Assembly: GCF_053574225.1 (NCBI RefSeq)
Contig: NC_135626.1
Span: forward strand, 18,627,001-18,691,000
DNA from: Canis aureus
Taxonomy: Eukaryota; Chordata; Mammalia; Carnivora; Canidae
Reading direction: 5' to 3'
DNA: 64,000 nucleotides
The first letter of the stretch is position 1, and each line of letters begins with the position of its first letter. The translations under genes were made by a program, and so were the position numbers. Below are positions 1 to 13,100 of the stretch, piece after piece. The notes under the pieces were generated by a model. That model was given only the letters and a program-made list of their open reading frames with translations, did no database searches and was not told where the DNA came from.

Positions 1-925
1 AATATCAGCATGTACATCTCTATTTTTCTAGTTTGGGCTGGTTTTAGAAGAGAACACACTTTACCTATACAGTATGAAAACGGAAGCTCTGGAGTCACAC
101 TGGAATTACAGAGAAAAGGGGAAGACAAGGCCTCACCTAAATGTCTGGCTGGTAATTTGAGAACAGTGTCAAATTTGGTCTGTCATTTGGCCATTGAAAT
201 CAATCAGATCATCTAAATGCCTAATTAAAAAAAAAAAAAAAAACAAGACAGGGCCCAAGAAAATCAGTTGCTGAGTCTTCCTGTTCAATCTTTCTCTTTT
301 CTGTTTCAGTTTGTCATTTTTAGGAAAACTATTTCCCTTGTTTACTCTTCACATCATTAAGCTGTTCTGTCCAAAAGAGATTAGGAAAAGTGCTTCTAAA
401 AAATGCTGCTAAACCAACAAGTGGAGATAAAAGCCATCTTGTTTTTCTCTGGTTACAAGCAATACTGTTCAGTGTAAATCTGGCTATCTCACTTCATACT
501 TCTTTTCTATGAGCATTCACATCTGATTCTGTGTTAGTGGCAAGAATGCAACAGAAACAGCTTCATATTCTGAGAAACCAAGTGTTGGCTCAGTATTTAG
601 AAAAGACATTTTGATATACACGGCACTGAAGTGAAAGCTCCATCCCCAGTAACTTTTCCTAGACACATCAAAAACCAGGAGACAAAAAGCCAGGAGTCAT
701 TTCTTAGCAGCTGTGCTACAGAAGTATTTACTTTCTCCCACAGCACTGGGAATGATGATATTTTATTTGGTTTGACAAATATCTAACATTTTACTTATGA
801 CCATGACATAAAAACTAAATAAAACCTGTAATTAATGTTTTTATTTAAAAAGTCTCAAGTCATTCTGTTGGAAGAGAAGTCCTGTCCAGGTGGTTACCAG
901 TTTCAAGCCCCGCCCTCTCATTTAC
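1..925 (-). other. NLK: NLK intron 7, 5' part (partial)
   Basis: This is the start of the intron downstream of exon 7. It begins at the gt donor (complement of 924-925) and runs off the left edge. It contains an A run near 226-243. I see no recognisable repeat, second exon or RNA gene. Confidence 0.8.
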
Positions 926-1027
926 CTGTTTATGAGGGCCCCTGAGTATGTGCGCCTTAGCGCCTTCACAAGCTGTCCTCATTGCTTCCAGCGATGGTGT
1001 GCCCAAAAGATCCGTAATCAAATCCAG
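926..1027 (-). CDS. NLK: NLK exon 7 (C-lobe, CMGC region)
   Basis: This 102-nt exon encodes 34 codons, Leu350 to Gln383 (LDLITDLLGTPS ... RGPHKQ). It lies in the C-lobe between helices F/G and the MAP-kinase insert, and LDLI..LLGTPS is typical of CMGC kinases. The acceptor is tttgcag|CTG and the donor CAG|gtaaat. Both flanking introns are phase 0. It is the last NLK exon inside the window. The open frame around it extends into both introns by chance. Confidence 0.96.
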
Positions 1028-4000
1028 CTGCAAAGAAACATGAAACACAGATAGTAAGAGCTCATAGAAACCACTTTCCATCACTCTTACATCACCACTC
1101 TTGGAGATGAGGACCAAAAGTGTGAGGAAAAACAAGCCCTTAAGGTGAGTTACCATGAACTGGTAGAAGCCCCTACTTTCACTTTGCAGACTTAAAGAAG
1201 CCAGGAAAATGTTTTTATTAGGAATCCACATGACAGAAATAAAATACACTCTGGCAAGCAGCGCATTCTAAGGCTACAGTAACTCAGGAGTCTGCATCTA
1301 CCTGGCCTGGGTCTTGATTAGACAGTATCTGTGATCCCTGAAGAGGTGAACTGCTCTTTTGCTCATGGTTACCGACTGTTGTTTTCAAACGTTAATGAAT
1401 TGATTCTCATGCTTCAGATGGATTTAGGCTCATCAAGGGGCTAATCCATAAACCAAGCAGCTGTGACTTAGTAAATAGTCTGAACATTCACATCTGAAAC
1501 GAAAGCTAAGCAATTGATGTTTGGGCCAGGACACATTTACATTCTAGTTGTGCTAGAAATCTCTTACACTGATAGAAAATGGCAGTCCTTAGGAATATTG
1601 ACACTGCATAAGGCCACATTTAGTCAGCTGAGCACGACAGAAAATGGTTTTCTCATGAGTCTTGGTAGGTAGGAAGCCACCTTCACAATTTTCTGTGGTG
1701 TGAAAACTGCTCTAACTTCATAACCTATTTAGCAGTAACATGTCATTTGGATTCCTCCAGGATGGAAAATTCTTACCTACAGAATACTTCTTTTCCTAGT
1801 ACTGGGATTGCCAGATACAAAGTACTATTTTCTGCACTTAATCAAAACTATGAAGTTTAGATAAGGATCCCTGTCCTCCAGGATAATGGAGATGATCAAG
1901 TAGCTTGTTTTCCAAAGAAGATCTCATACAAAGCTTTTTGGGGCAAGTGTGTTGGTGATACTTTTAGACTTCTAACAACTACCCTCAAGGCAGAAGAAAA
2001 TGACTGGCTTATGAAAACCAATGGAAACATTCAGAAAATTGTCTAAAATGGGTAAGATCCATGAGTGAGAAACATTTTTATGAAGTCTGCTAGGAACTAT
2101 AGTTCCTAGGGTTTTTATTTCTCAAAGATACAGAAAAAAATGCTACAGAAATAACTACTTCCATTTAGAAGTTATAGATTCTTTTAGCACTTTAGATCCT
2201 TGATTTCTCATCCTAAAATATACTGATGATAGAAAGATATGCATTCTTTGTCAGTGGCTACATCAGACTGGCAAGCTCAGACTTATGTATGCATTTCTCT
2301 AGAAAATAAGATATCTGAATCCTATGCAACTTAGAAAGATATGCATTCTCTGTTAGTGGCTACATCAGACTGGCAAGCTCAGACTTATGTATGCATTTCT
2401 CTAGAAAATAAGATATCTGAATTCTATGCCAGTTGTTTCATACTTTATATATATATATAAAATATATACATACATATGTGTGTATACACACACACACACA
2501 CACACATACACACACGTTTTTTTTCAGCAGCAACTCAAGATCCTTAATTCAATATACAGGATTTGAACAACCCCTTAACCTTTTTTTTTTTTTTTTTTTT
2601 TAAGATTTGTTTATTTGAGAGAGAGCGACTGAGAGCGAGGCTGGGGCAGAGGGAGAAGGAGAGGGAGAATCTTAAGCAGACTCCCTGCTAAGCAAGGAGA
2701 CTGATGTAGGGCTGATCTCAGGAACTGAGTTCATAACCTGAGCCAAATCAAGACAGATACTCAATTGACTGAGCCATCCAGGCATCCTGAAAAACCCCTT
2801 AACTTTTATTTAAACTTTTCTGTATGGCAGCCTCTTGTGTCCAGACATGATGGGTCTTATAGGTAAGTCCATTAAAATCTACTTTCTAAAGAAACTGAAT
2901 AGTAAAGTGGATACTGCTAATAGTACCCAACACTGGGGCAGCCCCGGTGGCCCAGTGGTTTAGCGCCGCCTTCAGCCTGGAGTGTGATCCTGGAGACCCA
3001 GGATCCAGTCTCACGTTGGGCTCCCTGCAGAGCCTGCTTCTCCCTCTGCCTGTCTCTCTCTCTCTCTCTCTGTCATGAATAAATAAAATCTTAAAAAAAA
3101 AATAGTACCCAACATTAAAATTATATATGATAATTTTTTGTCACTAAGATAAATTTTTAAGATGTAAACTTGATAAAAATAGAGTATAGCAGAGAAATAA
3201 TTTCAAATGCTGATCATAGCAATACAGTTTCTAATGTATCAATTAATTCTTTGTAGATGGATATAAAAGAACTAATTCCATTTTGGGTCAAGTACATGAA
3301 TTATTTACAAAGATACACAGTAGTCAGGGTGATCTTTTAAAATGTGATCAAATCTTAACACTTCCTTGGTCAAAACCTTCATACAGCTTTCCATTATACT
3401 TTGGACAGAATAAAATCCAAAGTCTGCATCTGGTCACCACAGTCAGGCATGCGTGTGCGCGCGCTCTCTCTCTCTCTCTCTCTCTGATCTTGTCTCTTAT
3501 AATCTCCCCCTTGATCATGCCATCCCTCCAAAGGCCACACCTGCTCTTGCCTCAGAGGCTTACTTATGTTGGTTGTCCCTTTTCCTGAAACATACCAAGT
3601 ATCTCGCTCCTTCATTTCACTTGAGTCACTCCTTACATATCATCCTCTCAGAGAATCCTTTAACACTGCTCTCTTCAATCATCATTCCCTATCCCTAACC
3701 TGGTTCAATTTTTCTTCACAGAATTTATCATTATTTGGATTTATATTTACTTGTGTACATATTTATTTTGTCTTATGTGAAAGTTTCACAAAGGCAGGAA
3801 CTTTGTCTTCGTCACCACTGCATCCCTAGCATCCTGGCATATCACCACTATCACAGTTACTAATATTTGCTGAGTGCTTACTAAGTGCCAGGCCTCATTT
3901 TTGTCTTTATTATTTCATTTGATCTGCACAACAATCCTCAAAATGGTTTAATTTGCTTAAGAATTAATAGATAGTAAGTGGCAGAGCTAGGATTTGAATC

Positions 4001-4132
4001 TACGAATTTGATTCTGCAGCTTGAGCACATTGTTACATTATTCTCATGCAAACACTACTGTTAAGATTTATGGATAGAAAATAAATACTTAGAAATTATC
4101 CCAAGAAAATATGTGGGGGTGCTCGCTTCGGT

Positions 4133-4175
<43 letters not shown>

Positions 4176-7100
4176 GGCCCCTTGCGCAAGGATGACACGC
4201 AAATTCGTGAAGCGTTCCATATTTTTATAATAGTGAAAGGGAATATAAGGGAAGGGAGAAGAAATGTGTGGGAAATATCAGAAAGGGAGACAGAACATAA
4301 AGACTCCTAACTCTGGGAAACGAACTAGGGGTGGTGGAAGGGGAGGAGGGCGGGGGTGGGGGTGAATGGGTGACGGGCACTGAGGGGGGCACTTGACGGG
4401 ATGAGCACTGGGTGTTATTCTGTATGTTGGTAAATTGAACACCAATACAAAATTAATTTATTAAAAAGAAAAAGAAAATATGTGGGGTAATGAATTAGCT
4501 CTTCGGGCAGATAAAGCATCATGAATGGTTTCCTAAAGCTACATTTTAATAAGCTTCTAATGTTCTCTGCTATATTTAAATATGTTAGCCCAAAAATAAT
4601 GGTTAGAAATGTTCCTAAATGTTCAGATTTAAGGAAATCAACACTCAAAATTTATGTTCAAAGCACAAAGTACATTAAGCAATCAAATACATTTTCAAGC
4701 CTGACCCATTCAGTCATAAAGAACAGAGGCCCTCTAACTATGAAAGATTACACCTGTGCAAATTGTTACAGCAGAGTCGGCTGCTATGCATCAGTGCATG
4801 TAATAAAGTCAACACCCCCTCTAATAGGTTCGTAAGTTACAAAATGAATCTCTCTGTAATCTTCAACTTCCTAACTTTCTGAATTTTAAATGAACCTCAA
4901 TTTGCTGAAAGCAATTTAGACAGTACAACGAATAAGCCCAAGACATGTGTGCAAGACGTTTTTTCCTTTAAAGCTATAACAGAATTGAAAGCTATGAGAG
5001 CCTAAAGTAAAATCATACCTGCTGAATGGGACTTTGTGCCTGAAACAGTATTCTTCGTCCTAGTAGTTCTGCAAAGATACATCCGACAGACCAGATGTCA
5101 ATAGCATTGCTGTAATGACGACTGCCCATCAGGATTTCTGGAGCCCGATAATACTGAGTAACAACTTCCTGAGTCATATGACGGGATTCATCTAATTCCT
5201 CCACTCTGGCCAATCCAAAATCACAAATCTAAATAGAAAGGATTATCAAAATATTGTTATAGAGACAAATATATTTACAAATGTGAAGTAAAACAAAATA
5301 AGCAAAAAATCAAAATCTTGATATATCTCTGAACTTCAAAAAGTTTTCAATGACACAGGTAGAGTATATTTGTGTCAATATATAATTTGATCTTATTTGC
5401 ATAAGAGGGATAAAAATCTAAAACTTCCTTATTTTTATACAAAATGATGTATCTTAATAATATTCTTCTGACCTTTAATCTGTTTTCAATTGATAACTAA
5501 ACCAAAAAGGCAGCTCAATGCATATTTCTAGGTTTAATGTATAAACCAAACTATTTTCAAGGCTTATCAAGAAAGGTATTATAAGGAAATAAAAATGGGG
5601 CCTATATTGAAGACCTCGAGCTATGTTCACTGTCTTTATGGGAAACATAATAAAATTTCCTTAAATCTATGGGTTTCAAACTGAATCCTAAACTTCACAT
5701 GTTCCTCTCTATTTAAAATACTATTCACAAATGTGTATGTTAAAATGTAGCACACTGTAGAATACCAATGCTACTAGGTTCATTCATTTCTTCATGGTGT
5801 AAATGTTTAACTGAATGCCTCTTATGTTCTGCATAGTATGTTAGAACCTGGTAACACAATAGTAAATGAGAAAGATTGGTTAATTTATATGCAGACACAG
5901 GAATAAATCTTTTCTTGTTATTTCTGTTCAATTGAAAAGTATGCTGAGGTTGCAACGTGAGCTGTTAGTGGACAGCAGCGGCACAACCAAAAGCAACTTC
6001 TGCTTATTTTCAGGAATTAAGATTTTCTTAATACTGGGCTATCAAAACAAAAGGTGGGAACACTGGGGTTAAGATAGGAGAGCAATGGCTTTCTAAGCCC
6101 CAGCACTCTCAATGATTAACTTCATGAGTCAATATTATAAATAATGAAATAACATTGTTTTCTAAATTGAAGTCCTAGCATAAGATTTTATTTGAAAAAA
6201 GGGTCTGACAACTTAAAAAATCTTTGAAAGCCATCCTAAAAAGAAAAAAAAAAAAAAAAAAAGCCCTATAAGTTGCTTAGCAAATTCTCCCAAAGGCTAA
6301 TGTTCAAACAACACGTATTTTAAAACTCTCTTCCGTGGGCCTGACATTTTACGATACCTTTTAATACAAAATAAAACCAGAGAACTTAAATCCATTTTCC
6401 TATATCTTTCTTGTGTTTATAGTAAAAAAACAAAAAACAAACAAACAAAAACCAACCACCCACCGGACAGAAAATGTTTTCTGTTCTAAAGCAAGTCCTT
6501 TGTTTTTAAAAACATCAGTCTGTCTGGATTCATTTTTGGCAATTTATCTGGAAGAGAAGCTAAACCCAAAGTAAGAAGCTGATATGATCAGATAACCAAA
6601 AAGATAATGAGATATCCAACAAAATTAACCATTTTGTGCTTAATAGGAAACAAAATATATTCACAATATGAAAGGATACTAATTTTTAAAAATGTTTTAT
6701 CATAATTGTTTTCGATGGATTTGTACATTTGAGAAGAAAGAATTAGTGTCTGTAGCTTGGCACTCCATTCTGGGTTTTAAAAGTAGGCTGCTAAGACAAG
6801 TCAAAGGAGTGGACACAATTTCAATTTATCCTGAGCTGTGTATTGTTTATTCATAAATGACATTTTTCTCTAGTTACTCATTTGTATAACTATAAGTTAC
6901 AATACCATAACAGACAATTTGAAAACACAAACTTCAAGTAGATAATGGCATCAAGCATGACGGGTTCTAAATAAAATGCTTTGTGAAGTTCTCCAACCAA
7001 AAACCAAAATAAGAAGAAACTGACTTAAACTGCACATAAAGCTGATTTGGTCTGAACAGAATAAAGAACTCCTAAGGTTTTTAATTTTTTAAAAATTAAA

Positions 7101-10100
7101 ATGAATGTTATGCGGATAGGTTGTTGCTCTCTTTAAAAAGTGGAAAGGTAGCAGGGAAATGAATTCAATGACCTATAGAAGGAGTATTTACTTTAGTGGA
7201 TACTGGGAACAATTAATTTCTCTGTGGAAAGAGAGTGAACTACAACATTAGTTGTTTTCAGGGAAAATATGAAAGATAGTTTTATTTTTACTTAAAAAAT
7301 TTTTTTTAAAGATTTTATTTATTTATTCATGAGACACCGAGAGACAGAGGCAAAGACACAGGCAGAGGGAGAAGCAGGTTCCACACAGGGAGCCTGATGT
7401 GGGACTCCATTCTGGGACTCCGGGGATCATGCCCTGAATCGAAGGCAGACGCTCAACTGCTGGGCCACCCAGGCATCCCTTGAACGATAGTTTAAAAAAA
7501 ATATCTTTCTAGGGTTAAATCAGGAACAGTTCTTCAAGGCTATAATGGAGAATTTTTTTCACAGTATAACATACCAGCTTTTAAAGAAAATTTGCCCAGA
7601 GTTTAAAGAAAGCATTTAAAATACAAAATGATCTTATTTATATACTTGCTTTTAATATTTAGCTTAACTGCCATCAAGCTAAGTAACAATGACAGCTTGA
7701 TAACTTATAAAGCAGGCAACATCTAAAACCCAGTTTTCTTGGGGTGCCTGGGTGGCACAGTTGGTTAAGCATCCAACTCTTGGTTTCGGTTCAGGACATG
7801 ATCTCAGGGTTGTGAGACTGAACTCTGTGTCATGCTCTGTGCTCAGCATGGAGTCTGCTTGGAACTCTCTCTCTCCGTCTGCCCCTCACCACTGTGCGCT
7901 CTCTTTCTCTCAAATAAATATTTATTTATTTAAACATAAACATCAATAAACTTTATTTATTAAAACAGAATAAACACCGATTTTTTTCAAATACATCAGT
8001 TGGAACGTTAAGAATATTTACAATAGACTGAAGCACCATGTAATACTGTAGCCACTCATAAAATAAATGGAAATTTAAATTTGCTTACACAGAAATGACA
8101 AAGCCCTAGGGCAGCCCTTATCTCTAATTTCTATGATAGGGAAAATATGGTGGGCCTCTCACTAAGAGTTCCACGAAAACATCTATAAATGCACATATGT
8201 GGATTTTGTGATTTGTGTGCCACTCTAACAAAAAACAATGAGCAGAGGTTTGGGTGGGTGGGTGGAAATACTAAGGGAAAGTAAAAATTGAAATTGATGG
8301 CTTTGAGATTTTGTAATTAAATCCTGTAATTCCTCTTCAAAGGCAGTAGAGGGACTGGCCACTATATATTGTCAAATACATCTGACGCTTTTCTGGCTAT
8401 TTTCACTTTTAAGTGTTTCTACTTTGCTATCTCAGTCACACAGGGTATAAGAATGTTAGCTGTGTAAAAATATAGACAATCTTGGGGTGCCTGGGTGGCG
8501 CAGGAGCTTAAGTGTCTGCCTTACATCTCAGGTCATGATCCCAGGGTTGGGATAGAGCCCTGTGGAGCAGGGAGCCTGCATCTCCCACTTCTCACTGACA
8601 CTTCTTGTGCGCTCTCAAATAAATAAATAAAATCTAAAAATACCCCAAACAAACAAACAAACAACCCCCCCCTCCAACACACACAACAGGGATGCCTGGG
8701 TGGCTCAGTGGTTGAGCGTCTGCCTTTGGCTCAGGTCGTGATCCTGGGGTCCTGCATCAGGCTCCCTGTGAGAAGCCTGCTTCTCCCTCTGCCTATGTCT
8801 CTGCCTCTCTTGTGTCTCTCATTAATAAATAAATAAAATCTTAAAAAAAAAAAAACAAAAGCAACAACACACACACAACAAACCACAACACAGATGGTGT
8901 TAAAATTCATACTTCATTTATACTCATATAAATAACTTATTGGTCTTCTAGTATATCTTTTGATATACTTCCTTTAGCAATGGAATCAAAAAAGAAATCA
9001 CCTTCTCTACCTTCTTTCTGGTCACATCATAATTCCAATTTCAGTGTTTCTAAAACATGCAAACTATCATGAAGAAACCATGAGTCAAGACTACAAATTG
9101 GCTACTATGGCCATGACTAGCAATTTTGCTAGAGAAAACTTGGTTCTTTAATTTTTGGTAAAGTGATGAAAATAAATTTAACTCTTTCACAAAAACACCT
9201 TGTTCTTAAAACTGACTTGGCATTCTAAATTTTTCCCAGATATTTGAATAAACTGAAAACTACCTTTAGAACACAGTTGCTGTTCACAAGGAGATTCCCT
9301 GGCTTAATGTCTCGATGTAAAATGCCAGCTGAATGGAGATATTTCAAACCTGAAATAACAAATGGATTTAATTGCAGACATTTAATTCTTTTCAGTCAAC
9401 CAATGATTTGGGGGAAACAAGAGAAACAGAGAATATAGGATATAAGATTGTTCTCTAAATAACAGCATAATAACCATTATGAAAAGCTTGACTTAGTCCC
9501 ACCTCGAAAAACTATAATTTTGCAACAGTAAGATAAGTGTCATCAAAGGTTTGCACAACCTATAAATAATGCCTGTAACTCAAAAGATGAATTAGGTTTA
9601 AATATAGATAAGCTTTTCAGGCACTGGAATTAAAGTTGATCATACCAATATCCTTGAATGGCTCATAAATGTGGGTGGCTACTGGAGTTCTGCTATGGGT
9701 ACTCTCAACCTGTGATTCTGGGCATGCTCCAACAAAAATAATTCTCATTACCCGATAGGGAGCCCTTCCCAAGGCAGATTTTCATGGATAAGACTAAATT
9801 CAGCAACCTGCACAGGGTTGTCAGTAGTATTCACCACCCCTGAGATACAAGAGAGTAATCAGTGCCTTTAAAATATTTTTGACATCTTAAAAGACTGAGT
9901 TTTAGCACTGGTAGAAAAAGGCTACAGCTTCAAGGCTGAGTCTTTTGAATAAAACACAGCAAATCATATATATATTGTTACAGTGTAAAAAAAAATTCAA
10001 TATCCAGTATCTTCATTCTGTCCCCCACCACAGAATATCAACAAATCAATGGAAGGTGAACATCCTAGTTTTAATATTGTGTGTTTTCATTCTGTTGGCA

Positions 10101-13100
10101 GATGCTTTTTAACCTCTATAAAGAATAACTGAATTCTATGAATCTTGGTATGGGAGTGGAGCAGGGAGAGTATTTTACTAGGTAAGAAAGCTGTTTCAGC
10201 TTTAAACAATTCTCCATTTGTAACGGTAAAATGATGGCCAGAAGAAGCTCCAGCAATGTCGGCTCAAACTGCCTCTCTATCAAGTCTCTTTAATGAACCA
10301 GTCTGGAGAATTATTTAGCTGGATGTTTCTCAATCTCAATACTTTGGCTTTAAGAGTCATTTTCTTTTTTCTAGAGTTGGACTCAGGTATACATTTTGCC
10401 CACAGTTGAAGAATAAATGTCATCAATAGGGAACACAGTTACTTTTCAATGTAGTCACCTGATGCCAGCCATATATTTTTACTAAAAGCTGCTTACTAGA
10501 AACTTTGTGACAGACCACAGGGTTCCACAAACTATCCTGCTTATTTACCTCCCTAGATTGACCTACTTAATGGAGTAATGAATTAGAGGTCTCTCTTCTA
10601 TCAGTGAAAATAAGAACCATTTGGACACCTTAAAAACCTCTTAACATCAAATAAATATTCCTTGGTCAAAAGAGAAAAGTCTTTAGGGAAGAAGAAAGCC
10701 TTGAAAGGTCAGATTAAAGTTCAAATGAAAAGTAAAACATTTCACTTATACAGTGACACCACCTTTTTCTTCACAAAGAAAAGCTTACCTCGCAAAATCT
10801 GATAAAGAAAAACTTTGACATGATCTGAGCTGAGTGGTTGAGGAGAGACGATAATTTTATGTAGGTCACTCTGCATCAATTCTGTGACAACATATCTTGA
10901 GGTTTTAAGTTAAGGAGAGTTTCGAGAATTCAGCCCCCAATACCCTCAAAGTAGGCACTAGGTCTAAAGGATAACTTCCATTCTTAGAGCTGGAAAAGGC
11001 TTAGGGAAAGGAAGGTTCTAGACAGTATGACAGAAGTGAAAATTCCAGCCCTTACAAGATAAAAAATCGCCAAAATTAAAGAATTTACCATGTAAAAGTT
11101 AACAAAAATAAATTGACTTCTCTATAATTAGCATTATAAAAGAAAAATAAGGGTAAATATTTTTGAAATTAAATGTTTAATTCTAGGGTAGTTAACATAC
11201 AGTATTCAGTTTCAGGTGTACAATACGCTGATTACAATACAGTGATTCAACAATTCTATACAGTATTCAGTGTTCATCATGATAGATGCACTCTTAATCC
11301 CCTTCATCTATTTCACCCACCCTCCCCCATCACTTCCCCTCTGGTAACTGTTCTCTATAGTTAAGTCTGTTTTTCCTTTGTTTCTTAAATTCCATGTACG
11401 AGTGAAATCATGGTATTCGTCTTTCTCCAACTGAGTTATTTTGCTTAGCATTATATTCCCTAGATCCATCCATGGTTGTTGCAAATGTTAAGATTTCATT
11501 CTTTTTATATTCCATTGCGTATATATGTACCACATCTTTATCCATTCATCCAGCAATAGGTACTTGGGCTGCTTCCGTAATTTGGATATTGTAAATAATG
11601 CTGCAATAAACATAGGGGTGCATATATCTCTTTTGAATTAGTGTTTTTGTATTTTGGGGGTAAATACCCAGTAGTGATACTAGATCCAAGGCAGTTCTAT
11701 TTTTAACTTTTTGAGGAACCTCCAAACTGTTTCCAGAGTGGCTGCACCAGTTTGCATTCCCACCAAGAGCGTAACAGAGTTCCTTTCTCTACACATCAAC
11801 ACTTGTTATTTCTTCTGTTTTTTATTTTAGCCATTCTGACCTGTGAGTTGATATTGCATTGTAGTTTTGATTTGTATTTCCCTGATGACAAGTGATGTTG
11901 AGAATCTTTTCATGTGTCTGTTGGCCATCTGTATGTCTTCTTTGGAGGAATGTCTGTTTATGTCTTCTGCTCATTTTTAATTGAATTATTTGTTTTTTGG
12001 ATGTTCAGTTGCATAAGTTCTTTATATTTATTGAATATTAATCCTGAATTGGATATGTCATCGGGAAATATCTTCTCAAAAAGGATAAACATTTTAAATG
12101 ACAACCGGACCAGGAAGAATGTGAAGACTAAATAGTCTCAGGGTGTATTCAGACATGTTACTGGAGCATCCTTTGAATCCAAGCAAGAGAGGGTTGGTGG
12201 TCTCACACTAAGCCACCATGGCACCAATGAAAAGTATGACAACCTACCCATCAACTATGGGGTTTAAGTTACTTTATAAAGAACAGTACTCCTAGAAATG
12301 TGCAAAATGATTAGTTCAAACCCAAGTCTATCTACCATCTTAATTCTTTTTTTAACTTTTTCTTTTTTTACATTTATCCCTCCCTTATTAAGTTTTAAGA
12401 TTCCTAGGCTTTGTACTTTTATACACTCAGGGTTTTGTTCATATTACACATGGAGATGATCAAAGGCCGGAGCCTAGGGAGCAATGAGATGTGGAATTCA
12501 GAACTCTTATGAAGGTAACTCTTTTGCTATACCTAGAATAGGGCAAATTCATGCCTTACCCTGCCCACAAAGGACTCATTACAAGTTTGGGTGAATTTTG
12601 TGATTTAAATTTAACCTTCCTTAAAACAAGGGGAGAGTACTCTTAACTTTACAAGATGTCCACCAAGCTTCAAATTCTTTTGACACCTTGTGAAAGTTAG
12701 TTTCATGTTCTGAGTTAAAACACTAAAACTCCCCTAGCCCTGTACAACTGAAAGCAGGGAAAGGCAAAGCAACAAAGCAGAGATGTTATTGGGCTGCAGG
12801 GTTATTCTCCTTTCTTACACAGTTCTTCTGATCCTAACTTTCTTCTTCCAGAATGATATCATGGAATCTTTTGAAAGGACAACTCATCTGACAGCCTATA
12901 AAACACCTTTTACATCAGTATTGTCCCATAGCTAATCCTAGAAGATAGGCCATCGTAGGGGCAGCTGTAGTTGTAGGGTGCTTAGCATGAACTATAAATG
13001 AATTAAGAGGGTCCCAGGACTCTTATTTTAGCATTTACATTCTCGCTGTAAGGGTAAATGCTAGGCATATAAAACTAAAGATGAGAAGGGGTTTGCTTTC

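Larger units (their letters stand above)
1028..5018 (-). other. NLK: NLK intron 6
   Basis: The 3991-nt intron lies between exons 6 and 7. About 1030-2230 is apparently unique sequence. The rest holds a tandem duplication, a TA/CA microsatellite, two Can-SINEs, an L2 fragment, a MIR and a U6/L1 chimera, each listed separately. 4488-5018 is apparently unique. Confidence 0.85.
5229..9263 (-). other. NLK: NLK intron 5
   Basis: This 4035-nt intron separates the DFG exon from the HRD exon. About 5230-7290 and 8860-9260 look unique, with only A runs (for example 6242-6260). The four Can-SINEs between 7300 and 8855 are listed separately. Confidence 0.85.

Noticed and set aside
860..1249. 129-residue minus-strand protein
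   Set aside because: Only 926-1027 is coding (NLK exon 7). The rest is intron read through by chance.
4119..4226. Functional U6 snRNA gene
   Set aside because: It has base changes and an inserted T, no U6-type promoter just upstream, and shares a TSD with an L1 end, so it is a retrocopy.
5013..5213. Small stand-alone kinase-like gene starting at a Met
   Set aside because: The frame is NLK exon 6 with perfect splice sites, and the Met is not a start.
12095..12265. Processed-pseudogene-like frame just past the L1 end
   Set aside because: A frame of about 45 codons looked protein-like, but I could not name a parent, there is a stop upstream and no A tail.
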